Numbered from the stretch's first letter, positions 1-31,077 are shown. The stretch: 64,000 bases of DNA from Lepus europaeus (GCF_033115175.1 NC_084845.1:1490501-1554500), one strand, 5' to 3'. Notes: generated from the sequence alone by a model not told the origin. Program-made: numbers and translations.

Positions 1-80
1 GGGGTCATCTTCTGCATTCTCAGGTGCATAAGCAGGGAGCTATATCAGAAGTGGAGAAGCTGGAAGTCCAACCAGCATTC

Positions 81-397
81 ATTTTTCTTTTTTTCGATTT
101 ATTTTATTTGACAGAGTTACAGAGAGAGATAGACACAGAGAGAGAGAGAAGTCTTCCATCTGCTGGTTCACTCCCCAAATGGCTGCAACGATCCGAAGTC
201 AGGTGCCAGGAGCTTCTACCAGATCTCCCACATGCACGCAGGGGCCCAAGGACTTGGGCCATGCTCCACTGGCCTCCCAGGCACATCAGCAGAGAGCTGG
301 ATTGGAAGTGGAGCAGCCGGGACTCTAACTGGTGCCCATATGGGATGCTGGTGCTGCAGGCTGGGATTTAGCCCACTGCACCACACTGCCAGCCCCT
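81..397 (-). mobile_element. C-repeat SINE, full length
   Basis: Poly-T/ATTTATTTG end at the left, CCAGCCC head at the right. Flanked by a perfect 9-bp target duplication TCCAACCAG (67-75 and 397-405). Confidence 0.9.
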
Positions 398-1143
398 CCA
401 ACCAGACCAGTGTCATTTGCATGATACAAGAATTTACTGGAAATGCAGGTTCTTTGGCCTTACTCAACCCAAAAAACTTATAGAGTGGATCTTAGCAATC
501 TTGCTATAACAAAACCTCCAGAGGACTGTGTTGCTCACCCGAGTCTGAGAACAATGGTTGTGCCAGGACTAGCCTGGGGAATACTACCACGCCCATGATG
601 GAATTTATATTAAAAGTACCCATCACATACTGCTCAATAAATAGTATTGGCTCATTCCATCTGAAGCCGTCATCAAGGAGGAATGAATGTATACCAGTGC
701 ATCCAGGAGGAATGGAGAAAGCAGCAGTCCAGTGTAACATTTTCTTGTATGGTACAGTGTTGGCAATACTACCAGATCTTGCACTCCACAGGACTCCCTA
801 CCCCCACCAGGCCTGACAAAGCACAGAGACAGGGATACAAGGCAAAGCAAGGTCATAGCATATGTAGGATTTGTGTGAACCACGATGACCTCAGAGTTCC
901 TAATGGTGTGACCATTAGCAAGTCTGTCCATCATATTAACCAGTTCATCGGCTAGGAGCCTTCAAGATGTTGCAGAAGCCTGAGCTGGAGGCAATCATTG
1001 TGTTAGGAGGGACCCAAATTCTTACTGGATTGGTGAAGGTTCCAATACAAACTCTTTGAGGTTATCCTTATTGATTGATCTTGTAAAGCTATCAGAAAAA
1101 ATTCTAACACCCAATGGATCACCAAACCAGTCTGCAAACACAC
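398..1143. other. Unassigned intergenic DNA
   Basis: No recognisable repeat, splice-ready exon or RNA. Short open frames only, with no family resemblance. Confidence 0.4.
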
Positions 1144-1448
1144 AGCAGGTAAAGCCACCGCCTGTGGTGCCCGCATCCTACATGGGCGCCAGTTTGAGTC
1201 CCAGCAGCTCCACTTCCAGTCAAGCTCTCTGCTATAGCCTGAGAAAGCAGTGGAAGATGGCCTAAGTCCTAGGGCCCCTAGCACCTGTGTGAGAGGCCTG
1301 GAGGAGGCTCCTGGCTCAGATCAGCACAGCTCTGGCTGTTGCAGACACCTGGGAAGTGAACCAGTGGATGGAAGATCTCTCTCTCTCTCTCTCTCTCTTT
1401 CTCTGCCTCTCTATAACTCTTTCAAATAAATAAATCTTAAAAAAAAAG
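1144..1448 (+). mobile_element. C-repeat SINE, 5' truncated
   Basis: Starts at GCAGGTAAAGCC and ends CAAATAAATAAATCTT plus A-run. Confidence 0.88.
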
Positions 1449-1540
1449 TTTTACATCAATATACACATTTTTACTACTCTACTTTTTCAGCTTCTTAAAC
1501 AGCACAAAATAAATTGTCTCCACTCACATGCAACGGTGAG

Positions 1541-1735
1541 TGGGTCCTTGGGCCCCCGCAACCGTGTGGGAGACCTGGAGGAAGCTCCTGTCTTCAGATC
1601 AGTGTAGCTCCGGCTATTGCGGCCAACTGGGGAGTGAACCAGCAGATGGAAGACTGCTCTCTCTTGCTCTCTCTGGCTCTACTCTATGTAACTCTGACTT
1701 TCAAATAAATAATCTTTTTTTAAAAAAATTTTAAT
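1541..1735 (+). mobile_element. C-repeat SINE, 3' half only
   Basis: Begins inside the element at GGGTCCTTGGGCCCC and keeps the tail. Confidence 0.85.
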
Positions 1736-1769
1736 CTTGTATTTTACTTTCTTGAGAACTATGATTACT

Positions 1770-2107
1770 TTTTTTAAAAAAAAAATTTAATTTCTTTATT
1801 CGAAAGTCAGAGAGTTACACAGAGAGAAGAAGCAGAGAGAGAGAGAGGTCTTCTATCTGATGGTTCACTCCCCAATTGGTGGCAGTGGCTGGAGCTGCGC
1901 TGATCCAAAGCCAGGAGCCAGGAGCTTCCTTCAGGTCTCCCACGTGGATGCAGGGGCCCAAGGACTTGTGCCATGTTCTACTGCTTTCCCAGGCCATAAC
2001 AGAGAGCTGGATTGGAAGAGGAGCAATCAGGACTAGAACCGGTGCCCATATGGGAGGCCGGCACTTCAGGCCAGGGCATTAACCCACTGTGCCACAGCGC
2101 CAGCCCC
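1770..2107 (-). mobile_element. C-repeat SINE, full length
   Basis: Inverted copy with the head at 2107 (GCGCCAGCCCC). Confidence 0.9.
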
Positions 2108-2990
2108 AGTATTAAAAATAGTGAGTGGGTCAAAGATACATGTACAAAATGTACACCTTGTAATTATCATATACAAATACATAAAATGTGTATTTTTATC
2201 TAAAAAATCAGAAGAAAACATCAGCAGAAAAGCCTACTTAAATGAATTTTAACATCAATTCAACTTACTTAAAACAATTTTAGTATAATAATAAATATGT
2301 AAACAAACCAAGAAATATAATACTAGCTGAGCAATTGATTTTTAAGATGGGCTAAGCATTGGTAAAGCTGTATTGGGAGTCACACATCATAACTGATTAA
2401 TTTGGCTTGACAGATACATAATGGCAGATGTCAGTTGGAGGATGTTTGCTTTTAGCACATACTGAACAGGAACAAAACCAACACTGTTGGATCATAAATA
2501 ATCTCTAACTAAAATGAAGCAAAGATACAATCTGGATAATGATCAGTAACAGAAGACAGTTGAAAATTTTCAGATGTGCTTGAAAATCAAGTCACAAAAT
2601 ACTAAATAACCCATCTATATAAATGAGGCAGATAATAAAAATTGGAGAATCTTGTCTTTGCAAAATTTGAAGAGACCTGCCCTTATTTTTAAAAGTATGG
2701 ATTTGGACTAGGCACTTTACTTTTACCGGTTTTTCTCAAGGTGTAATAATTTTAAATTATGCATGGGTTTCAAAAATGTTTGCACCACACTAAGCTTTTT
2801 AAATTCCTTCCCACTTTTTAAATGCCCTTGTATATCCAGGCAACACACACACACATGTGCACACATACACACACACACATACACATATATACACACACAA
2901 AGCATCCCTACATTATTCCACTCATATAGATTTCAAAATCCAAAAAATCTAAGTTACTATTAGTGGTACACAGTTAAAATATCAAACTAT
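2108..2990. other. AT-rich intergenic DNA with (CA)n
   Basis: Low-complexity CA/TA tract at 2842-2900. Otherwise nothing recognisable. Confidence 0.4.
2842..2900. repeat. Microsatellite (CA)n with interruptions
   Basis: Runs of ACAC broken by TGTG and TATA. Both strands read as spurious Cys/His-rich or Thr/His-rich peptides. Confidence 0.9.
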
Positions 2991-3312
2991 GGGGTAGGGG
3001 CCGCCTCCTGCAGTGCCGGCATCTCATTTGTGCCAGTTCAAGACCCAGCTGCTCCACTTCCAATCCAGCTCTCTGCTGTGGCCTGGGAAAGCAGTAGAAG
3101 ATGGCTCAAGTCCTTGGGCCCCTGCACCCATGTGGGAGACCCAGAAGAAGCTCCTGGCTCCTGGCTTTGGATCAGCGCAGCTCTGGCCCTTGTGGCCATC
3201 TGGGGAGTGAACCAGCAGATGGAAGACCTCTTCCTCCCTCCCTCTGTCTGTCTCTCCTTCTCTCTGTGTGTAACTGTGACTTTCAACTAAAATAAATAAA
3301 TCTTTAAAAAAT
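2991..3312 (+). mobile_element. C-repeat SINE, deleted at head
   Basis: The head lacks the tRNA-like segment between GGGG and GCCGCC. Candidate target duplication AAACTATG (2984-2991 and 3331-3338). Confidence 0.85.
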
Positions 3313-4378
3313 GTTTAAAAACAAAAGAAAAAACTATGAGGTAGAAGTAAGAAAATGAGTAAAGTTATAAATAATGATCTCCTCTAAAGTACAGGATGGA
3401 ATTTACTTTCTAGCAAGACAAGCTAAGATTTTGTTCCCTTTTTTTTAAGTTTGGGGCAGGGGTGGGTGCATTAGTATTTACTTATTGCAATTGCTTCTCT
3501 TTCTCATACATGTACAAGTCAGTGAGATTAAGCAAACAAATGTGGAATACCACCTAAATGTGCCTCCTATGTAATCATTGGTTATGCAAAGAGAAGGAAC
3601 ACGGCCGGTAGCTTTTCAGGCATAAATTCGTCTTCCCTGCACAAATGTGGCCATTACTGTGTCCTTTATCACCATGTATTAGGCTTGCCTGGTTATTAAA
3701 TTATCAGTTCAACTCTGTATTTACTGCTTTGTCTGACATACCACTGCCACCCAAGTATTTTCTTTTTGAAGGAGAAGCCTGTTTTTGTACTATTATTATG
3801 AAGTAACCTGCTTCTATGAATACCACAACACACACGGCAAAGTTAACAGTGATGTGTTCTAGAGGTAAACATCCCTCACTCTGGTTTTTCCGACTGCAGT
3901 CAGTATCTGTCTCAACCAGAACTCAAGGCCTCGATCCCTGTCTTTCTATTCCTGCCAAATGCTGATACCAACGAAACCCTCCCCTTTGCTACATAAGGAA
4001 ATAACAACCCCAAAACACAGGAAGGCTGGGACCTGCAACTTCAACTCAAGGATTTTTTCCCCCACCTGGCAAATTAATCCATCAAGCTGCAGGAAAGCAG
4101 CAAATTTAATTGCTGTGCTTTCATCCATTTAATAACTCACAATTTACTTAAGGATCTTACAGAAGTCAGTTCAATGATTTCAGTTCTTGACTATGGCATC
4201 TTGATGAACTTTCAGACATATTCCTCCAAGAGCTCACAGCCTCAAGCAGGGTTTCTCAAAATGTGTGCACTGGCTCATACATACAACAGTGTGTAGTACA
4301 GCTGCAAGACATGAGGCACAGGCTACTTTTCTAACTCCATTCAGAACCACTGAATTAGAATGGTAATCAGAATCTCCA
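3313..4378. other. Unassigned intergenic DNA
   Basis: No repeat or exon recognised. Confidence 0.35.
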
Positions 4379-4610
4379 GGTGCAAGTGCTTGGCACAGTA
4401 GTTAAGACGCTGCTTGGGACACCCACATCCCATATCAGAATGCCTAGTTTGGAATCGCAGCTCTGCTCCGGATTCCAGCCTCCTGCTAATGCACGTCCCA
4501 GGAGGCAGCAGGTGGTGATCCCACATCTGGGTCCCTGTCACTCATGTGGGAGATCTGGGTTGAGTTCCCAAGGGCCATTGCAGGGAATCAGGAGATGGGA
4601 GCCCTCGACC
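4379..4610 (+). mobile_element. Old diverged C-repeat SINE
   Basis: Keeps GTTAAGACGCTGCTTGGGA, CTCCTGCTAATGCACGTCCC and CATGTGGGAGATCTGG; the tail is lost. Belongs to an older-looking subfamily with TGGTTAAGATGCC-type heads. Confidence 0.7.
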
Positions 4611-4770
4611 TCTAAGGAGGAAGAGAAAGGAAAGGAGGAAGTAGTGAGGGTTTTAAAGAAGAAAATCTGTAAGCATGGACTCTGGAATTTTTACACAAGT
4701 CTTCCAGGTGATTCTCATGTACTCAGAGGTTAAGTCACAGTCATCTTAGTTTCAAAGCATTCATAATTTT

Positions 4771-4944
4771 TTAAGAAAAGATTTATTTTATTTATTTGAA
4801 AGACAGAGTTACAGAGATGTAGAGCCAGAAAGACAGGTCTTCCATCTGCTGGTTCTCTCCCCAAAAGGCCGCAACAGCCAGAGCTGCTGCTTCTGGGTCT
4901 CCCACACGGGTGCAGGAACCCAAGGATTTGGGCCATCTTCTTTT
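4771..4944 (-). mobile_element. C-repeat SINE, 3' part
   Basis: Ends abruptly at GGATTTGGGCCATCTTC, where the next inverted SINE begins. Confidence 0.82.
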
Positions 4945-4945
4945 T

Positions 4946-5197
4946 TTAAAAAAAAGATTTATTTATTTGAAAGTCAGAGTTACACAGAGAGAGGTCTTCC
5001 ATCAGATGGTTCACTCCCCAATTGGCCACAATGGCCAGAGCTGGGCCGATCTGAAGCCAGGAGCCAGGAGCTTCTTCTGGGTCTCCCACTTGGGTGCAGG
5101 GGCCCAAGGACTTGAGCCATCTTCTACTGCTTTCCCAGGCCACAGCAGAGAGCTGGATCAGAAGTGGAGCAGCCAGGACTTGAACCAGCCCCCATAT
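4946..5197 (-). mobile_element. C-repeat SINE, head-truncated
   Basis: Good copy up to ACTTGAACCAGCCCCCATA, then a T-run. It lies in the same orientation against the previous element, so one probably inserted in the other. Confidence 0.83.
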
Positions 5198-5378
5198 TTT
5201 TTTTTCAACATGAACAAGCCTTACATCCCTGCAGTAATGCCAGCAGGTCATAGAATATGGGAGAAAAAAATATACAGGGAGTATATTAAAGAAGTTGAGA
5301 AATACCAGAGGGAAGAATGAGGACTCATCTGGGCCACACTGTGTATAGTTACACGACCATCCTCATCCCACATGCAGA

Positions 5379-5622
5379 GGGCCAGGTGGCCAGTTAAAAT
5401 GTTGGCAGGGATACACATGCAACATTGGCATGCCTGGGCTCCATGTCCAATTCTGGCTCCCGACTTCAGCTTCCTGCTGATGCAGAGCTTAGAGCAGCAA
5501 TGACTGCTTGAGTAGTTGGCTCCAGCCTTGGCCATGGCCCTGCCCCAGCCTTGGCAGGCATTTGGGGAAAGAACCAGCAGATGGGAAATCAATCTCTGTC
5601 AAATAAATTTTAAAATTGCCTA
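5379..5622 (+). mobile_element. Old diverged C-repeat SINE
   Basis: TGCCTGGGCTCC, TTCCTGCTGATGC and AACCAGCAGATGGG survive; the tail is TCAAATAAATTTT. Confidence 0.7.
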
Positions 5623-5856
5623 TTTATTAGAAAATGGAGAAACTTTTAAAATCCAGTCTTAGGTGTGTGATGAAATGTGTCCACTGATATATACATTATT
5701 ATCTCCTTATATATGAAAGTATTTCACAACTCAAGTTTCTATACTGCTCAATGACTTACGCTCTTGCTCAAGGGTAGAAACAATATAAAGAATGTTTCCA
5801 ATAAATTTCTTTAAACAAACTCTCATTTGTCTAACTGTACTGACGCTGGGTGGCAG

Positions 5857-5860
<4 letters not shown>

Positions 5861-5906
<46 letters not shown>

Positions 5907-5925
5907 TATATATATATATATATAT
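5861..5925. repeat. Microsatellite (TA)n
   Basis: Long TA run with a short ACACAC core. Confidence 0.95.
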
Positions 5926-6094
5926 GGGAAAAAAGATGAGGCCTTTTTGTTTCTGAAATAACATTCTCATCTATCCATTAAAAAAAAAAGGATTCCAAAT
6001 CACCATGGGCTTTCCAAAGATGTCTAACGAAGCTGTGCTTTCATTGGTTTCTCCTTTCTGTGTCTCTTCCTCCTCATTTAAAAATCCCTGAGAG

Positions 6095-6338
6095 TGGTGG
6101 GCATTCAGCCTAGTGGTTAAGATGCCCGCAACCCATATCTGAGTGCCTGGGTTCAAAACCTGCCTCCAGCTTCAAGCAGCTGGGTTCTTGCCATCCATGC
6201 AGGAGACCTTGATTGAGTTCCTGGTTCCTGGCTTTGGCCTTGTCCCAGGCTCAGCCATTTCAGGCATCTGGGAAGTAAACCAGCAAATATGAGAGCTCTC
6301 TCTCCTGAATAAATAATTTTTTTAAAAAGTATAAATAG
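6095..6338 (+). mobile_element. Old C-repeat SINE with target duplication
   Basis: Bounded by AAATCCCTGAGAG (6082-6094 and 6339-6351), a perfect 13-bp duplication. It lies in the probable ZNF460-like 3' UTR or just downstream. Confidence 0.85.
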
Positions 6339-6530
6339 AAATCCCTGAGAGAACACTGTACTGTGAACCAAGAGTACAGGTTCGGCCAAAGGTTTTCCTA
6401 AGAGCACATAACAGTAATAACCGCTGGGTCCTTCTCATGGATGAATTCTGAGAGGCAGAAACAAATTCTAGGCTGGGCCAAACAGCACCCTTTCAATGAC
6501 CAATATCTATGATGCTAATGGAGTTTCTCT

Positions 6531-25168
<18,638 letters not shown>

Positions 25169-25830
25169 CCCGGGACGCTGAGGACCCAGCGGGGCGCAGA
25201 TGACCCCCAGCCCTTCTCTGCCCTGGGTGCAGTGACCTCGGTCGGCTGTCGCACTCAGAAACCCAGCCTCCGTGCCAAACGCGCACAGAGCGCACGGCAC
25301 CGCGTCCGCGGTGGACACAGAGGGCGGGTGTGCAGGCTGAGGTCCCAGCTACAGACACGCTGCTAGTACGAGGGGAAGTGTCAGGCTACACAGACGAGCG
25401 CATGGTGGACGCACTCCTCACTCGAGGCTGGAAATACGCTCGGCCCTGCTCTCCACTGCCCACAACCTGTCAGGAACAGCCCGGCACTGGAAGATGACGT
25501 TTCCGCCGGGGAGCCGGAAGTCCCGCCTCCGCTCGCGTGGGCCGCAGGGATCGCTCCTGTCCCGGGCGGTCCCCGAGCGGAGCACGCCGCGGCCGTACGC
25601 GGCAATGCTTTCTGGGTAATGTAGTCTTTTCCCGCAGAGCCGGCCAGCTGCGAGGAAACTTTCGGAGCGCAGTCTTCCGCCAGGTCTCCTTTTTAGTGAG
25701 CAGAAACCTGTGTTCACGGGGAAATAAAACCTCGGGAGACCGGGACATTCCCCCCCGAATCGGGGCAAGTGCAAAAGGCGAGCCTGGGCCTCCACTGGGT
25801 CCGTGACTTCCCTGCCCACGTTGCCTCCTT

Positions 25831-26652
25831 TTCAGGATCTTTTCCGAAAAGGATGCAGAAAACGATGCCAGGGAGTCTCAGGGAGGAGGTTACGGAGAAC
25901 ACGCAAGGTGAACCGCAGTCGGTGGCTGCGGTGACGCCTTAGGGAGAAGGGAGGACAAGGGCGGTAGCACTGCCCAAGTGTCATTCCGGGGGTCAACGTG
26001 AGACACAGCGAGAACGTAGTTCAAACGAGAGTGACTTGGCTCAGAAGTGGGGACATGGAAGGAACTGGGAAAAGAGACCGCATGGCTACAAATGCTTTAA
26101 GGCAGAGGATAATTAGGCAAACAAATGATGTAGGCAGCGTGGGAGACTGCATACAGAAACAGGTTCTTCCTCCAACCTCGGACACTCGGAAGAATGCATT
26201 ACCTGTGGCCCACTATTGGTTGTGCCTGACACTTTTCAAAAGTGTCCATGACAAAGACTTGGAGGACTAACTACCCTCCTAAAAATCCCACCAACACAGC
26301 AGTCCCTCAAGTGCCTGGTTACTACTCATCTACTAGGACCAACTGCTGCGCCATCCACGGCTCTCCACCTTGTCTTGCATGGTACACTGACATCCTGGCT
26401 TTGGAAGTAACATATCAAGGGCTGACTTACTTTGCTAAACTCTTAAAATGTAGCCCCTCATTAATGTCTTGGTTGAATTATTGGCCTGCCAAACTTATTA
26501 TTTATGTACATTGAGATTAGAACGTCATGGGACGTTCTAATTGAAAAGATAATTTATTAGTTTCCAAAAGAAAACCATGCTAGGAGGGGCCACAGACGGA
26601 AGCACCAGTGTGGAGCAAAGGACTGAGAGGAAAGCATGGGGAAGAGCCTTTA
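25831..26652. other. DNA upstream of the ZNF460-like promoter
   Basis: No family recognised. Holds a perfect 11-bp hairpin at 26516-26541 (see findings). Confidence 0.4.
26516..26541. repeat. Perfect 11-bp inverted repeat, 4-nt loop
   Basis: ATTAGAACGTC (26516-26526), spacer ATGG, GACGTTCTAAT (26531-26541). Not part of any element I can name. Confidence 0.85.
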
Positions 26653-26974
26653 CTGGGGCTGGTGCCGCAGCGTAGCAGGTAAAGCCACAGCCTGCAGTGC
26701 TGGCATCCCACATGGGCGCCGGTTAGAGTCCCAGCTGCTCCACTTCTGATCTAGCTCTCTGCTATAGCCTGGAAAAGCAAACGATGGCCCAAGTGCTTGG
26801 GCCCCTGCACCCACATGGGAGACCTGGAAGAAGATCCTGGTTCCTGGCTTCAGATTGGTGCAGCTCCAGCTGTTGCAGCCATTTGGGGAGTGAACCAGCA
26901 GATGGAAGACCTCTCTCTCTCTCTCTGTAACTCTGCCTTTCAAATAAATAAATCAATCTTTAAAAAAAAAGGAT
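26653..26974 (+). mobile_element. C-repeat SINE
   Basis: Head TGGGGCTGGTGCCGCAGCG, tail AAATAAATAAATCAATCTTT. Confidence 0.9.
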
Positions 26975-27752
26975 TTAGAAAAAAAGCCTATCTCGTGTGA
27001 CTTCACTGAGACAAAACAATAAGAAGTGCCTTGTTTCTTCTGGACTTCACCTAGTGAGTCTTTTGTTTTTGAGTTTGCTTTGTATCTTTGGGCTGTAAAA
27101 GATCACTGCCATTGGGTATGAAAAAAAATCTAAGTACTGTGAGTCATCCTAGAAAACCATCGAACCTTGAGGAAGCCGTCAGGAAACTAAGAGGCATCCA
27201 TTATGACCTCTAGAATCTTGTACATGTGTCCGTAACAGTCCATATGCATTCTCTTCAAGGTCAACATACATCATGTATGGTGCCATCCATATATACATTT
27301 GTGGTGAGCAATGGGAGAAAACCCAAAACTATAATTTGAAAACCCTGGTGTATGTCCACTCACCTAATCACACATACACCAAGGGTCTACTATGTAACAG
27401 GTTGCAGTGTGTCCAACATGGGCAACAAGGTCAAAGTTAGGGAAGGGTATGTGTCCACCACCAAAGCCTGGAAGAGGAGTGACTACTTCTCTTTTGAGGA
27501 TATGAGGCATAGAGAACTGGGAAATTTCTCTTCCATGCAGAACATAACCCTACAGCATCTACAGATCACTGTTATCCATTCCTAGAAATATTTGTGATAC
27601 TCAAAATAGAACACTGAAGGACTTTCATTCCTCCAGGTAATTTAGAATTTCTATCCAAATGTCAAACTATCAAAGAGCCATGACTTCTGTCGATTTTCTG
27701 AGTCCTTTGGCATCATAAACTAAGCAAACACAAAAAAAAGGGGGGGGGGGGG
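26975..27752. other. Intergenic DNA, unassigned
   Basis: No repeat or exon recognised; a poly-G run lies at 27741-27751. Confidence 0.35.
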
Positions 27753-28088
27753 AGGGAGTGCACAGCGCTATGGTATGGTAGGCTAAGCCTCTGGCTGTGG
27801 TGCTCGCATCCCATATGGGCACTGTTCTAGTCCCAGGTGCTCCTCTTCTGACCCAGCTCTCTGCTGTGGCCTGGGAAAGCAGTGGGAGATGGCTGAAGTG
27901 CTTGGGCCCCTGCACCCACGTGGAAGACCTGGAAGAAGCTCCTGGCTCCTGGCTTTAGAATGGCTCAGCTCTGGCTGCTTCGGTCATTTGGGAAGTGAAC
28001 CAGCAGATGCAAGACTTTTCTCTGTCTCTTCCTCTCACTGTCTGTAACTCTACCTCTTAAATAAAAATTTTTAAAAATCTTAAAAAAG
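27753..28088 (+). mobile_element. C-repeat SINE
   Basis: Begins just after the poly-G run; tail TTAAATAAAAATTTTTAAAA. Confidence 0.87.
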
Positions 28089-28175
28089 AAAAAACGAGAA
28101 TAAAGCAATTGAGAAAATTTAAAAAATCAAAATGAAAACACATTGGATAAGCTCAACAGATTAGAAATGGCAGAG

Positions 28176-28507
28176 TGGGGCTGGCACTGTGGTGCAGCAG
28201 GTTAAAGCCCTGGCCTGAAGCGCCAGCATCCCATATGGGCACCGGTTCTAGTCCCAGCTGCTCTTCTTCCGATCCAGCTCTCTGCTATGGCCTGGGATAG
28301 CAGTGGAAAATGGCCCAAGTCCTTGGGACCCTGCACCCGCGTGGGAGACCCAGAAGAGGCTCCTGGCTCCTGACTCCAGATCGGCGCAGCTCCAGCCGTT
28401 GCGGCCATCTGAGGAGTGAACCAGTGGATGGAAGACTCTGTCTCTACCTCTCTCTGTAACTCTGTCTTTCAAATAAATAAAACAAATCTTAAAAAAAAAA
28501 AAAAGAA
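28176..28507 (+). mobile_element. C-repeat SINE, full length
   Basis: Perfect 13-bp target duplication AGAAATGGCAGAG (28163-28175 and 28508-28520). Confidence 0.94.
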
Positions 28508-28520
28508 AGAAATGGCAGAG

Positions 28521-28655
28521 GAAACCCGGAAGATCCTGGCTCCTGGCTTCAGCTCAGCTCCAGCCATTGTGGCCATTTGGGGATTGAACCAGCAGATAGA
28601 AGACATCTCTAACTCTGCCTTCCAAATAAATGAATATATCTTTAAATAAATCAGT
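28521..28655 (+). mobile_element. C-repeat SINE, 3' third
   Basis: Starts AAACCCGGAAGATCCTGGC directly after the previous element's duplication, so the upper copy landed at its broken 5' edge. Confidence 0.83.
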
Positions 28656-28825
28656 CTTTTAAAAGGTGCGTGAAAAAATAAAAGCTCAATAGAAATAATT
28701 AGTATGAACAATAGAAACTAGACTGGAATAAAACAAAATTAATTACTGAGATGACAACTTGAGGAACCTAACAGTAACAAAAGACCTACCATTCATGTTG
28801 CAGAAGTTGCTAAGAAAAGAGAAAT

Positions 28826-29162
28826 AGGGGGGGCAGTGCTGTAGTGCAGTAGGTTAATCCTCCGCCTGTGGCACCAGCATCCCATATGGGTGTCAGTTCT
28901 AGTCCCAGCTGCTTCTCTTCTGATCCAGCTCTCTGCTATGGCCTAGGAAAGCAGTGGAAGATGGCCCAAGCACTTGGGTCCCTGTACCCCCGTGGGAGAC
29001 CCGGAAGAGGTTTCTGGCTTCTGGCTTCGAATTGGCTCAGTTCCAGTTGTTGCAGCATTTGGAGAGTGAACTAGTGGATGGAAGACCTTTCTCTCTCTCC
29101 CACTCCCTGTCTGTAACTCTAGCTCTCAAATAAATAAAATCTTAAAAAAAAAAAAAAAAAAG
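28826..29162 (+). mobile_element. C-repeat SINE
   Basis: Head GGGGGGGCAGTGCTGTAGTG, tail CAAATAAATAAAATCTT plus a long A-run. Confidence 0.9.
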
Positions 29163-29239
29163 GAATGAAAATATTTGAATAATGGCTGAAAATTCCCCAA
29201 ATTTTGGAAATAGCAAAAACCTAGATAAAAGAAAGCTGA

Positions 29240-29528
29240 ACACTACAACTGATGTTGTGGCACAGTGGATACTGCCACTTGCAATGCTGCAAACACCGGA
29301 GTGCTGATCCAAGTCCCTGCTACTTTGCTTCTGGCCCAGCTTCCTGCTAATGCAATGCAAAGACAGACGACGGCCTAAATGCCCGGGCTTCTGCCACCTA
29401 TGTGGGAGCCTCAGACAGCATTCCTAGCCTCCGCCTTCTGCCTTGATGGACGTTCTCTCTCCCTCCTGTCACTCTGCCTTTCAATTAAAATTAATCAATA
29501 AACCTTTTTTAGTATTTTTTTAAAAGAA
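29240..29528 (+). mobile_element. Diverged C-repeat SINE
   Basis: TGATGTTGTGGCACAGTGGA at the head, CCTGCTAATGCAATGC internally. Confidence 0.75.
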
Positions 29529-29605
29529 AAAACTGACCACTAAACAGTGTAAAAAATTCCTTGTTGGACACATCACAAACTTCTGAATGTAGCTTAATAG
29601 AAACA

Positions 29606-29852
29606 AGGGCCAGTGTCATGGCACGGTGGAAAAGCAACATCCCATATGGGCACCTGGTTTGTGTCCTGGCTGCTTGATACCCAATCCAGCTCCTGGCTAG
29701 TGGCCTGGCAACAGCGGGAGATGGCTCAAGTGTTTGGACCTCTACCATCCATGTGAAAGACCCAAATTGAAGCTTCTAGCTCCTGGCTTCAGACTAGCTG
29801 TGTTGGCCACTGTAATCAGCAGATGGAAGCGCGCGCGCTCTCTCTCTCTTTT
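29606..29852 (+). mobile_element. C-repeat SINE, 3' deleted
   Basis: Ends in GCGCGCGCTCTCTCTCTC, where the next partial copy joins. Confidence 0.8.
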
Positions 29853-29854
29853 AT

Positions 29855-30030
29855 GTACCCGCATGGGAAACTGGGAAGACACTCCTGGCTCCTTGCTTCC
29901 GATTGGCACAGCTCCAGCTATTGTGGCCAATTGGAGAGTGAACCAGCAGATGGAAGACTTCTCTCTCTCTCTCTCTGACTCTCCTTCTCTCTCTAATTCT
30001 TTCAAATAAATAAATCTTAAAAAAATAAAA
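29855..30030 (+). mobile_element. C-repeat SINE, 3' half
   Basis: Joined directly to the preceding copy at the CT-rich tract, as expected of recombination between two tandem SINEs. Confidence 0.8.
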
Positions 30031-30074
30031 GACAAAGGGGAGGGGAGGGGAGACTGGGTGGATGGACACATTCA

Positions 30075-30395
30075 GAGGCCAGCACTATGGTGCAGTTGGC
30101 TGATATACCAGAGCGACATCCCTTATGAACACTAGTAAACCAGTGGAATCCAGCTGCTCCACTTTCAATACAGCTCCCTGCTAATGCACCTGGAAAAGCA
30201 GCAGATGACTCAAATACTTGGGTCCCTGCCACCCACATCAGAGACCTGGATGGAGTTCCTAGTTCCTTGCTTTAGCCTGGTACAACCCTTGCCATTTTGA
30301 GCATTTGGGCAGTGAATCGTGGATGAAAGATATCTCTTTTTCTTTCCTCTCCTTCTGCAACACTACCTTTCTAATAAATGTTTTTAGAAATAGAA
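30075..30395 (+). mobile_element. Diverged C-repeat SINE
   Basis: GAGGCCAGCACTATGGTGCA head; tail TAATAAATGTTTTTAG. Confidence 0.78.
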
Positions 30396-30742
30396 AAACA
30401 AATGACACATTACAACCTGCAAGAGCAATGATTCAAATAGTGGCAGATTTCCCATCTGCAACCACAGAAAACAAAAGGAAGAGACTGGTGCTAAGAAAGA
30501 ACTTTCAACCCCAAATCCTATATCCCACAAAAATATTCTTCAGGGATGAAGGGAACATAGATATTTTCAGATTAAGGAAAACAAAGAGAATCTGTCACCA
30601 GCAGGCCAACCCAGAAGACTACAAGAAGTTCACCAAACAGGAAGGAATTATCAAGGAAGAAAAGAACAATGGGATGGGTAAAGGATGATGCGTCTCACGA
30701 TTTGTCACCTATATCTGATAGCTGAAGGAAAAACTACATCTG

Positions 30743-31077
30743 AGGGGCTGGCGCTGTGGCACGGCAGGTTGAGCTGCTGTCTGCAGCACTAGCATCCCAT
30801 ATGAGCACCAGTTCGAGTCCCAGCTGCTCCACTTCTGATCCAGTTCCCTACTAATGTGCTTGAGAAAGCAGTGGAAGATGACCCAAGTGTTTGGGCCCCT
30901 GTACCCATGTGGGGACCTGGATGAAGCTCCTGGCTCCTGGCTTCGGCCTGGCTCAGCGCTGGCTGTTCAGCCATTTGGGAGGGGGTGGGGGATGAACCAG
31001 CAGATGGGAGATCTCTCTCTCTTTCCTTCTCTCTTTGTAACTCTGCCTTCCAAATAAATAAATCTCTAAAACAAAAA
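30743..31077 (+). mobile_element. C-repeat SINE inside the old L1
   Basis: AAAACTACATC flanks both ends (left 30730-30740). Confidence 0.92.

Noticed and set aside
2842-2900. Possible Z-DNA or regulatory CA repeat
   Set aside because: Ordinary interrupted microsatellite with nothing adjacent to suggest a role.
3030-3295. Many 60-130 codon ORFs reading GSWLQI, AVAWESS, ESWIGSGAA and similar
   Set aside because: The same peptides recur in dozens of places because they are translations of the C-repeat SINE in various frames.
30305-30688. 127-codon ORF with Lys-rich protein-like text
   Set aside because: Runs from a SINE tail into the degenerate L1; the reading is an L1 remnant and not a host gene.
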